Source of the DNA: Saprospiraceae bacterium | Lineage (GTDB): Bacteria > Bacteroidota > Bacteroidia > Chitinophagales > Saprospiraceae | Direction of reading: 5' to 3' | Assembly: GCA_007134625.1 (NCBI GenBank) | Contig: SLKL01000407.1 | Span: 1 to 6,972, forward strand | Length of the DNA: 6,972 nucleotides | Shown: piece after piece, positions 1 through 6,177 of the stretch | How the letters are laid out: each line of letters opens with the position of its first letter | Position numbering within the stretch: position 1 is the first letter of the stretch | Notes under the pieces: generated by a model | What the model was told of the DNA's origin: nothing | The model's input: only the letters and a program-made list of their open reading frames with translations | Databases searched by the model: none | Position numbers and translations under genes: made by a program

Positions 1-1935
1 ATTTTCTCTTTAGCACGCGATGAATGGGATTTGGTATTTAGTCAAATTCATTTACAAAGAGCTACTACTTTATTTCATGAAGGAAAATTAACTGAAGCCC
101 GAGAGGAAGCGCGGATGGCATTGGAAAAAACCGATGAATTTAAAGAACAGTTTCAGGAAGGAGCGGCAGATTACCTTATCACGTCCAATTTAATCAGTCC
201 AAATATCCTTTTTCTGCTCGCACAAATTCAAATCGAAACTGATGATGGGTATTCAAGTAGAAAATCAGCATCAGCTTTATTAGACCGTGCCATAACATTG
301 ATCAATCAATCAGTACTTTTTCTGGAAGGTGAAGAATCGAGATTGAGCTTTTACGAATCCTTTGAAAATATTTTTAATTTGGCATTGGATAATACCTTTG
401 AAATGTATGCTCTCAGCTCTGACCCTTCCTACTTAAGGCGGTTTTTTAGTTTGTCGGAAGAAAATAAAACAATCATGTTAAGGAATCAGCTGAACTTATT
501 CAGTTCAATCAGCTTTAGTGGAATTCCTGATAGCTTGGTGGAAGCTGAACGAAAACTTAATGGTTGGCTGACTGGTCGATTACCTATTGAAGAAAGTGGG
601 ATGGATGTCGTTGAACTGGAATGGGAGTATAACCAACTTCTGGATTACATCAGTCAGCATCATCCGGAGTATTACGAGTTACGTCATTCAGGTACAGTAA
701 CTGATTTAGATGAATTCAAAACGGAATTTGTTGTCGATGGTCTGGATATTCTGATTTTCACCCAAACTGATAGCTTTTATTACTGTCTGATCATTAATAA
801 CAATAGTACTGAATTGCTTCGATTTAACTCTTCTCAATTTTTAGCTTCAGTAGATGAATTCCATCTACGACTTAATCATCCTGATTTGAGAAGCTTTAGA
901 GCCGTGGGGGAAGAAATGTTCCGCATTGTATTTGAGCCGTTGGAAAAATATTTAGCAGGTAATCAGTTGTTAATCATTCCCGATAAAGATTTTTTCAACA
1001 TCAATTTTGATGCATTAATACGCCCCGAAGGTGGTGAAGCCATACATTTTCTGATTTATGACTACACCATTAGTTATTTACTTTCAGCAAATACAGCCAT
1101 ACAATACAGACAACTCGAAAGAACTGCTAAAAATGCCTTTTTAGCCTTTGCTCCCGGTTTTAGTGATGTGAACAAGCAGGATTATGCTATTAGCGTATCA
1201 GACAGTTTATTTTTAGATTTGAATTATCTTTCTCAATTGCCTCAACCATTTGCTGTGCAATCCCTAAAAGAGTTATCGAACCATTTTTCGGGTCGATTCT
1301 TCACTGGAATTCATGCCACAAGAGAAAAGTTTTTCCACCATGCACAAGATTACAGGGTAATACATTTTGGTACGCATGCAGAAATCAATAACCAATCCCC
1401 CCTCTTATCAAGACTTATATTATCCAAGGATAATGAAAATTATCACAATTCAGTCGATGGTTATTTGTATATCTATGACCTTTACAACACCCAGCTTAAT
1501 GCCGACTTAGCGGTTCTTATGGCATGTGAAACAGGTGAGGGCAAAAGAAGCTCAAGTGAGGGGATCGTTTCTCTTGCCCATGGTTTTGCTTATGCAGGTT
1601 GTCCAGGAATCATTATGGCGATGTGGAAAATTGATGAAAAAACTTCATCATCTATTATTACCAATTTCTATAAGGAATTACTATCAGGCTATTCCAAAAG
1701 CAATGCACTCAGAAATGCAAAACTGAATATGCTGAAAAAATCTCCACCGGAACTAAAAGCCCCATTTTACTGGGCAGGATTGATTCTGGTCGGGGAAGAT
1801 AGCCCGGTGGAATTAGCAACAAAAAAATCTGGTTTCCCCTTAATTCTGACGATTTCCCTATTGGCAGTTTTATTTTTTGCCATCCTGTTTTTCTTTGCAG
1901 GGAAAACATTTAGAAATAGCCCTTTAAAGGATTGA
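1..1935 (+). CDS. TPR-CHAT domain protein (caspase-fold cysteine protease), membrane-anchored, 5' end outside window
   Basis: The frame is open from base 1, so the first in-frame TTG (31) is probably not the true start and the gene is cut by the window edge; 644 codons are visible, numbered here from base 1. The N-terminal part (about residues 14-230) is helical, with TPR-like units such as ATTLFHEGKLTEAREEARMA. The C-terminal part (about 240-600) is a CHAT domain, the caspase/separase-like fold that often follows TPRs. The predicted catalytic histidine is H459 in VIHFGTHAE (codon 1375-1377) and the cysteine is C509 in LMACETGEG (codon 1525-1527). The conserved GIVSLAHGFAYAG, MAMWKID, FYKELLSG and PFYWAGLILVGE blocks follow, so the protease looks intact. 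One hydrophobic helix (about 612-634) precedes a short basic tail (KTFRNSPLKD), giving a C-terminal membrane anchor. If the missing N-terminus carries a signal peptide, the CHAT domain would be periplasmic; otherwise it is cytoplasmic. It converges on the sigma/anti-sigma genes. The domain call is secure; the substrate is unknown. Confidence 0.93.
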   Translation: MFSLARDEWDLVFSQIHLQRATTLFHEGKLTEAREEARMALEKTDEFKEQFQEGAADYLITSNLISPNILFLLAQIQIETDDGYSSRKSASALLDRAITLINQSVLFLEGEESRLSFYESFENIFNLALDNTFEMYALSSDPSYLRRFFSLSEENKTIMLRNQLNLFSSISFSGIPDSLVEAERKLNGWLTGRLPIEESGMDVVELEWEYNQLLDYISQHHPEYYELRHSGTVTDLDEFKTEFVVDGLDILIFTQTDSFYYCLIINNNSTELLRFNSSQFLASVDEFHLRLNHPDLRSFRAVGEEMFRIVFEPLEKYLAGNQLLIIPDKDFFNINFDALIRPEGGEAIHFLIYDYTISYLLSANTAIQYRQLERTAKNAFLAFAPGFSDVNKQDYAISVSDSLFLDLNYLSQLPQPFAVQSLKELSNHFSGRFFTGIHATREKFFHHAQDYRVIHFGTHAEINNQSPLLSRLILSKDNENYHNSVDGYLYIYDLYNTQLNADLAVLMACETGEGKRSSSEGIVSLAHGFAYAGCPGIIMAMWKIDEKTSSSIITNFYKELLSGYSKSNALRNAKLNMLKKSPPELKAPFYWAGLILVGEDSPVELATKKSGFPLILTISLLAVLFFAILFFFAGKTFRNSPLKD

Positions 1936-1948
1936 TCAAAATACTCCT

Positions 1949-1965
1949 GCTTTACTCCATAAAGC
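1949..1965. terminator. Small hairpin at the convergent gene ends, possible weak bidirectional terminator
   Basis: The sequence gcttta-ctcca-taaagc forms a perfect 6-bp stem with a 5-base loop. It overlaps the last codons and stop of the minus-strand anti-sigma-like gene and lies 13 bases after the stop of the CHAT gene. Only 16 bases separate the two stop codons (1936-1951), so any shared terminator must overlap coding sequence. Neither side has a convincing T-run (tttgcatc to the right; AGGAGTATTTTGA on the minus strand), so termination here may be weak. An alternative stem, gcttt/aaagc at 1964-1968 and 1975-1979, competes for the same bases. Confidence 0.3.
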
Positions 1966-2701
1966 TTTGCATCAAAAGCAATGCCCTTTCGGCCTCTTGA
2001 AAATAAAGATGGCCGGGATCACTTGCGATTCCCTGAAAAATTTTCTCCGCTTCTTCTTCCCTATCTTGCGATATCAAATTCAGAGCATAAAACCAATCTG
2101 ATTTTTCACTGACAAAAATGGACTCAGAATGCTGCAGCCTCTCGAGAATGGGACCTGATCTGTCAAATTGATCCATTTCGAAGAGATTTATTGCCATATA
2201 GTATTGCACAGTATCATTAGTTGGACTTTCAGCTAATAAATCGCTCAGTATCTGATAGGAATGCTCATAATTACCCATTTTGTATTCCACCATTGCGAGG
2301 TCTAACTGATTTTGCGTGCCGCTGCTACTCATCAAGGTAGGCAAACCAGGATCCTTGAAATAAATTGACGCCATTAACTGCTGTTGCGGTGATGAACCGA
2401 CAGGCTGAAACAAAAACCAGAATGACAAAACCACAACAAACGAAGCTGCAACAGATATTGCTGTCCAAAGGTAAAAACGCTTGTGGTTATTCTGCTTTAA
2501 CTTGTACTGCATGTGAATATCGTTGAGTTTTTCCTTTAGTGCACCAGCCTCAATAATATCTTTTATTTTTTTTGCGGCCAGATATTCCTCATTCAGGATG
2601 GCATCCCCTTTTAATTTCTTCTCAAATTGGATCCTCTCATCTGATGACATATCGCCCTTTATGTAGGAGTTTATGAGCTCCATATTTTTGTTATTTTCCA
2701 T
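1952..2701 (-). CDS. Anti-sigma-factor-like membrane protein with C-terminal TPR domain
   Basis: This 249-residue protein probably sequesters the upstream ECF sigma factor. The N-terminus (about 7-50, MELINSYIKGDMSSDERIQF onward) matches the usual start of Bacteroidota anti-sigma proteins: a short helix, a 'G-x-(M/L)-S-x-(D/E)-E-R' turn, then a helix. It has no zinc-binding HxxxCxxC motif and no cysteine at all. A transmembrane helix lies at about 77-98 (LWTAISVAASFVVVLSFWFL), placing the N-terminus in the cytoplasm and the rest in the periplasm. The C-terminal half (about 130-245) has TPR-like helix pairs (LAMVEYKMGNYEHSYQILSD; YYMAINLFEMDQFDRSGPIL; EEEAEKIFQGIASDP). The ATG at 2701 was chosen because it follows the sigma stop by 4 bases; an open frame extends to 2803, but that extra N-terminus is a basic out-of-frame reading of sigma region 4. 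ATG 2683 is an alternative. The anti-sigma role is inferred from fold, topology and position; it could also be a scaffold protein. Confidence 0.85.
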   Translation of the reverse strand: MENNKNMELINSYIKGDMSSDERIQFEKKLKGDAILNEEYLAAKKIKDIIEAGALKEKLNDIHMQYKLKQNNHKRFYLWTAISVAASFVVVLSFWFLFQPVGSSPQQQLMASIYFKDPGLPTLMSSSGTQNQLDLAMVEYKMGNYEHSYQILSDLLAESPTNDTVQYYMAINLFEMDQFDRSGPILERLQHSESIFVSEKSDWFYALNLISQDREEEAEKIFQGIASDPGHLYFQEAERALLLMQSFME

Positions 2702-2705
2702 GTTC

Positions 2706-3275
2706 TTAATTTTTAATGAGTTCTTTAATTTTTTTAATGCATCGGTATTTTTGATTTTTTGCAGACTCCTGCGTAACACCAAGGATTTTACTAATTTCTG
2801 CAAATGACTTTTTTTCGAAATAAAAAAGCTTTAATAGTCCTTTACAAGGTTCCTTAATTTGATCGTACCAAAACAATAACTTCTCCAATCGTTCATCCTC
2901 ATTTTCATTTGAGTCATCTGCTTTTTCAAAAGCGAGTTGCTCATTCAGTTGAGTGGTATTTTTCCTCGATGAAGACTTCAACTGATCATACCACTTAAAT
3001 TTGCAGACCTGAACAAAGTATGTTTTAAACTGACCATTATCAGAATACCTTTCGTTTTTGATATTGTGCCAAACACTCAGGATGGCCTCCTGAAAAATAT
3101 CTCGCGCATCCTCTTCTTGCCCTCCCTTCGATTTTATAAATCCTGAAACAATCGCGTAATATTCATCATACAAAAACGCAAAGGCAGATTCCTCATTAGC
3201 AGCAATCGCTTTAATCAGTGTTTGTTCGTCTTGTAAATACCGAACCTTACTTTTATTTTTCTTTAAACTTAGCAT
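2706..3275 (-). CDS. ECF-type RNA polymerase sigma-70 family factor
   Basis: This 189-residue protein has the two-domain layout of extracytoplasmic-function sigma factors. Region 2 spans about residues 30-100 (AFAFLYDEYYAIVSGFIKSK; then EEDARDIFQEAILSVWHNI, the core-binding and -10 recognition part). An acidic linker follows (about 115-135, with DDSNENEDERLE), then region 4 at about 140-187, with the helix-turn-helix KSFAEISKILGVTQESAKNQ and the basic KYRCIKKIKEL end that contacts -35 DNA. Length is typical. The ATG at 3275 is the only plausible start near the region 2 boundary; a GGGAG sits almost against it (AGTGGGAGT-ATG), closer than ideal. The gene follows a strong terminator, so it should have its own promoter in 3276-3360. 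It is translationally close to the anti-sigma-like gene (4 bases), the usual sigma/anti-sigma pairing. Target promoters are unknown, and no obvious autoregulated ECF promoter was recognised. Confidence 0.95.
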   Translation of the reverse strand: MLSLKKNKSKVRYLQDEQTLIKAIAANEESAFAFLYDEYYAIVSGFIKSKGGQEEDARDIFQEAILSVWHNIKNERYSDNGQFKTYFVQVCKFKWYDQLKSSSRKNTTQLNEQLAFEKADDSNENEDERLEKLLFWYDQIKEPCKGLLKLFYFEKKSFAEISKILGVTQESAKNQKYRCIKKIKELIKN

Positions 3276-3303
3276 ACTCCCACTTTGGTTTTTGCTGATA
3301 ACC

Positions 3304-3418
3304 GGGTTTGAATTTATATAGCGACAAGATAATAAAAATATAACTGGATTAGTCGCTTTTAAAAAAAGTGTCGGCAGATCAGAAACTATATTATCCTCTC
3401 TGCCGCACTTTCAAACCC
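3304..3418. repeat. 9-bp inverted repeat (gggtttgaa / ttcaaaccc) flanking the sigma leader region
   Basis: The arms are gggtttgaa at 3304-3312 and ttcaaaccc at 3410-3418, a perfect match over 9 bases with about 97 bases between them. One arm overlaps the base of the terminator stem after the protease gene; the other lies about 29 bases upstream of the sigma ATG. A further 5-bp pair, gcgac (3321-3325) and gtcgc (3352-3356), is nested inside. In this AT-rich DNA a 9-bp match could be chance. It may also be a protein-binding pair or a long-range stem in read-through transcripts. Confidence 0.3.
3361..3411 (-). terminator. Strong Rho-independent terminator after the lipoprotein operon
   Basis: Read on the minus strand, AAAGTG-CGGCAGA (3411-3399) pairs with TCTGCCG-A-CACTTT (3378-3365). 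This gives a 13-bp stem with one bulged base (3371) and a loop of about 20 bases. A run of seven T follows directly (3367-3361). It starts 9 bases after the stop codon of the cysteine-protease gene. It therefore ends the lipoprotein operon and insulates the downstream sigma factor gene. Confidence 0.88.
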
Positions 3419-3420
3419 AG

Positions 3421-5091
3421 TTAATCAGTATGTGAATTATTTCTGTTTCCAAACTTTGCCACGGAATTGGATGCAGGATGAGTAGAAATCAAACCATGCT
3501 CCAGATATCCTTTAATCAAATGATCTATCTCTGAATTGGTATAAGCATTCCAATTGCTATTATTTAATTTTCGTGGTTCTGAAATAAAGTCCTCTTTGGG
3601 TTGAGTTCTGATATGATCAGGTGCGCTCAATCTTTCCTGACTACCGGGCTGAACACCATATTGCTGACCACTTACAAAAAATAATGGAAATCCAAAATTG
3701 TCACCAACCCAATAGAAATTATTATATCTGTTTTGATCATTTACTCTACGCTTAGGATCAGCAACAAGGACAAAGTAATAGTAGCCCGTAATATCCGGCA
3801 TAGTATATTCCCAATACATCACAGAACCTTGACCGAACAATTCATTGGCAACGCTTGAATAAGAAGGAATACTTATATTGGACCAAACGCTATTGGGAGC
3901 ATCTCCGCTTGGGTGATCTCCTATTTGTCCAACTTGTCCGTATGCATTCGTAATTTCATTATGCAAAATAATACCCCAGTCATTCGCATCAAATGCATTG
4001 ACATAAATATAGTAGTAGTCCCACGGATTAGAAGAACTAAGCGTTTGGTTACCAATATTATAAATGTCGTGATAAACAATTCTGTTTCTCGGATTGCCAC
4101 TGTCCCAGTTTACATAATCCTCCACACCATAGGGTATTAAATCTACAGGCGAGTTGGTTGGATTGGGATTGTTGTCAGGGTCAATACCCTCAGATTGATT
4201 TTGCATAACAAAGAAAGCAAAACCCCAGTCCGGGCTTACCATAAAGTTATAATCTACCCAGATATAGCCATCGGCACCCCAATTCGTTCCCCATGAATTA
4301 ATGACTTTAAAAGCTCCTGAAGGTCCTTTATTGTCATCATATCCAACGATAGCCATGGCGTGAAAAGCATGAATTCCAACGTTATTGAATCCGGTGTGTC
4401 CTGTAAGGACATCCTCAGATCTCCAAGTCATAAAATTATCTCCTAAACGGGCACCAAATACTACAGGAATGTTATCTGCAATACTGGTTTTAATGGTCAT
4501 AACATCATGGTCTAACTTTCTAAAATTACTAATCTTATTATTAGAAGCACTTTGAGTCCATGAAGCATCAGGAGCTTGCGAACAATTTCCAAGATTAATA
4601 TAGGGAGCTATTTGTTTGGATGCTACACCCCTCTCACTCAGGACTTTCATAGCAGGCTCAAAATAGGATCCATTACAATCGGTTCCTTTGTCAGCTTGTG
4701 GTATAGCAAGAAAGAGATCCAAAGCACTCGTCTGATTGGCAGGATTAGCTAAATCAGCAGGTGACCAATCATTGGAAATGGCATTCAACGCTGTTTTTCC
4801 GGCATATCCTACAGCCCAGGCTATGCAGGTTCCATATGGATTCTGATCTCCCACCGGTGGAAATTTATCAGTAAGATCATATGCTGATGGTAAATTAGTA
4901 TTTCCAAATGAAAAAGTAATCTGCTGAGGAATACTGTCAATATTTTCATTGTCGGCATTCCACCCCAGACTATATTCCAAATTAACAGGTGGGTCCTGAG
5001 TCATACTGCGATCCTTTTCACACGACTGCATGGAAAAAAGCATAATAATTAATGCAGCCGGTAAGATTAGTTTTAAGGTAAATTTTTTCAT
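3421..5091 (-). CDS. Papain-family (C1) cysteine protease, surface lipoprotein
   Basis: This 556-residue protein begins with a lipoprotein signal peptide (basic MKKFTLK, hydrophobic stretch, lipobox SMQSC, lipidated Cys 24), so it should be membrane-anchored outside the cytoplasm. The catalytic domain spans about residues 67-300. Q83 and C89 lie in PPVGDQNPYGTCIAWAVGYA (oxyanion Gln and nucleophile), H244 in HAFHAMAIVGYDD and N265 in VINSWGTNWGADGYIWV. All four papain residues are present, so the enzyme looks active. The segment from Cys24 to about 66 is too short for a full papain inhibitory prodomain. A second domain, about 316-475, is beta-rich (VDLIPYGVEDYVNW; YYYFVLVADPKRRVNDQNRYNN) and resembles a CARDB-type adhesion fold; this is a tentative reading. 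The last 80 residues are polar and of unknown role. The start is preceded by A-rich DNA without a Shine-Dalgarno. It is second in an operon, 15 bases after the pentapeptide lipoprotein. Substrate unknown. Confidence 0.93.
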   Translation of the reverse strand: MKKFTLKLILPAALIIMLFSMQSCEKDRSMTQDPPVNLEYSLGWNADNENIDSIPQQITFSFGNTNLPSAYDLTDKFPPVGDQNPYGTCIAWAVGYAGKTALNAISNDWSPADLANPANQTSALDLFLAIPQADKGTDCNGSYFEPAMKVLSERGVASKQIAPYINLGNCSQAPDASWTQSASNNKISNFRKLDHDVMTIKTSIADNIPVVFGARLGDNFMTWRSEDVLTGHTGFNNVGIHAFHAMAIVGYDDNKGPSGAFKVINSWGTNWGADGYIWVDYNFMVSPDWGFAFFVMQNQSEGIDPDNNPNPTNSPVDLIPYGVEDYVNWDSGNPRNRIVYHDIYNIGNQTLSSSNPWDYYYIYVNAFDANDWGIILHNEITNAYGQVGQIGDHPSGDAPNSVWSNISIPSYSSVANELFGQGSVMYWEYTMPDITGYYYFVLVADPKRRVNDQNRYNNFYWVGDNFGFPLFFVSGQQYGVQPGSQERLSAPDHIRTQPKEDFISEPRKLNNSNWNAYTNSEIDHLIKGYLEHGLISTHPASNSVAKFGNRNNSHTD

Positions 5092-5106
5092 TGTATTGAA
5101 GTTTAA

Positions 5107-5982
5107 TTATGAAAAATGAAATTGATTTCTGATTAATATTGAGGCATCCTGAAAATCAGGAGTCTTTTTAAAATTTGCCTTGTGAAATTCCGGTCTTTGA
5201 ATGAATTCCACTCTTTTGAATTCAGCTGTAGATTTAAAATCCACGGAATTGAATTCTACCCTATCGGACCATTTGGATCCATTGAAAAGGGCTCTTCCGT
5301 TAATTTTGGAATGATTAAAATATAAGCCGCCAAAAACTCTACTTAGCGTAAAATCCAGACTGCCATTGAATGTAGTATTAAGAAACAAAGCATCCTCTGA
5401 AAATATACTACCTTGTAAAAAAGTAATTCCATTGAATTCCGAGCCAAAAAAGTCGGCACTGCTTCTAAATCTGGTTTGGTTACTCCTGAACTGTCCATCG
5501 AGCATATTTTCTGTAAATGAAAAATGATGGTCGAATAAGGCACCGGTGATATCGACATCTGCCCGGAATAAATTTTTTCTCCAAAAACCGGGAGACTTAA
5601 AAATAGCTCCGTTCAATCTAACGGGCTTCTCAAACAAACACCCTTCAAAACTAAGTGATCCCGTAAATTGGGTTCTTAACTTTACCCCCTCCTGAAGATT
5701 GCTGTGAGCTGTAATTTTGCCCATGAATACACAATTTTCAAAAACTATGGATACAGGTATTTCAGTAATGGCATTTCCTTTCCCGGTAACATGAACTCTT
5801 GTAATTTGCTCAAAATGAATATTCTCTTTGAATACAGCATCTTTAATAAAAATGGAATTCCCCTTTTGAATCATTGATTTCAGGTCCTCTGAACTCATCA
5901 CCTGTCTGCCGTCAATTTTGACCATAGCCTGATTACATCCAAGAATAAAAAGTATAGGAATTAAAAGTATCAAAAGTCTCAT
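5107..5982 (-). CDS. Pentapeptide-repeat lipoprotein
   Basis: This 291-residue protein has a very short lipoprotein signal peptide ending in the lipobox ILGC (Cys 16), so it should be attached to a membrane outside the cytoplasm. From about residue 75 to the end it consists of degenerate pentapeptide-type repeats in which phenylalanine recurs at alternating 5- and 6-residue steps (F244, 249, 255, 260, 266, 271, 277; also 183, 188, 194, 200, 205, 211, 217, 222). This gives an 11-residue period typical of the F-rich pentapeptide variant, and predicts a right-handed beta-helix rod. Residues 17-74 precede the rod and include ADVDITGALF-like units only later, so this part may be a separate cap. 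A weak AGGA lies just before the ATG (CAGGATATG). It is the first gene of an operon with the cysteine-protease lipoprotein. The family has no single function; DNA-mimic roles known for cytosolic Qnr/MfpA proteins are unlikely for a lipoprotein. A scaffold or protease partner is possible but unproven. Confidence 0.88.
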   Translation of the reverse strand: MRLLILLIPILFILGCNQAMVKIDGRQVMSSEDLKSMIQKGNSIFIKDAVFKENIHFEQITRVHVTGKGNAITEIPVSIVFENCVFMGKITAHSNLQEGVKLRTQFTGSLSFEGCLFEKPVRLNGAIFKSPGFWRKNLFRADVDITGALFDHHFSFTENMLDGQFRSNQTRFRSSADFFGSEFNGITFLQGSIFSEDALFLNTTFNGSLDFTLSRVFGGLYFNHSKINGRALFNGSKWSDRVEFNSVDFKSTAEFKRVEFIQRPEFHKANFKKTPDFQDASILIRNQFHFS

Positions 5983-6029
5983 ATCCTGTTTATTTACTAC
6001 TTAATAGAGCGGGGATCAAAATAGTCATC

Positions 6030-6051
6030 AGTAAAAGTTGACTTTTTTACT
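6030..6051. promoter_or_regulatory. Palindrome in the leader of the lipoprotein operon, possible operator
   Basis: The sequence agtaaaa-gttgactt-ttttact has 7-bp perfect arms around an 8-base centre. It lies 48-69 bases upstream of the ATG of the pentapeptide lipoprotein gene, in the only place where that operon's promoter can be, because a terminator lies just beyond it. On the minus strand a TATTTTG (6023-6017), close to but one base short of the Bacteroidota -7 consensus TAnnTTTG, lies 35-41 bases before the ATG. No good -33 TTTG was found, so both the promoter and the operator reading are weak. Confidence 0.25.
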
Positions 6052-6068
6052 TATTTTGTGTCCACTCT

Positions 6069-6107
6069 AAAAAAAACTACCCCGGACCTGATCAGGAGGG
6101 GTAGTTT
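6069..6107 (-). terminator. Strong Rho-independent terminator after the proton-channel gene
   Basis: Read on the minus strand, AAACTACCCC (6107-6098) pairs with GGGGTAGTTT (6083-6074), a perfect 10-bp stem. The 14-base loop contains its own palindrome, cctgatcagg (6087-6096). A run of eight T follows on the minus strand (6076-6069). It lies about 70 bases after the stop of the MotA/TolQ/ExbB-family gene and ends its transcript. The 70-base trailer between (6108-6177) has no gene; it holds a 7-bp inverted repeat, cccttac (6113-6119) and gtaaggg (6159-6165), of unknown meaning. Confidence 0.88.
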
Positions 6108-6177
6108 ATCATCCCTTACGATGGAAGAGAGCCACAGAAGTGATGCTTTTTAAGCCGGGTAAGGGTAGGCTGAAATT

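Noticed and set aside
31..33. TTG at 31 as the start of the CHAT gene
   Set aside because: The frame is open to base 1 with TPR-compatible residues before it, and the start is simply outside the window.
1..3275. Type III-E CRISPR (Csx29/Csx30/sigma) locus
   Set aside because: TPR-CHAT plus sigma is reminiscent of it, but there is no repeat array, no Cas7-type effector and no Csx30-like gene in the window; only the logic is similar.
3913..4140. 75-codon plus-strand frame inside the protease gene
   Set aside because: It lies fully antisense to a well-supported catalytic protein, has no recognisable domain and no sign of its own expression signals.
3421..5091. Type IX secretion C-terminal sorting domain on the protease
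   Set aside because: The C-terminus is polar and lacks the typical terminal beta-strand motif, and the protein has a lipobox, so lipoprotein export explains its location.
5107..5982. Qnr/MfpA-type quinolone-resistance pentapeptide protein
   Set aside because: Those are cytosolic gyrase-binding proteins of about 180-220 residues; this one has a lipobox and an F-rich 11-residue period.
6121..6153. Tiny plus-strand ORF (atg at 6121, 10 codons) between the two terminators' region and the channel gene
   Set aside because: Too short and without a ribosome site or conserved features.
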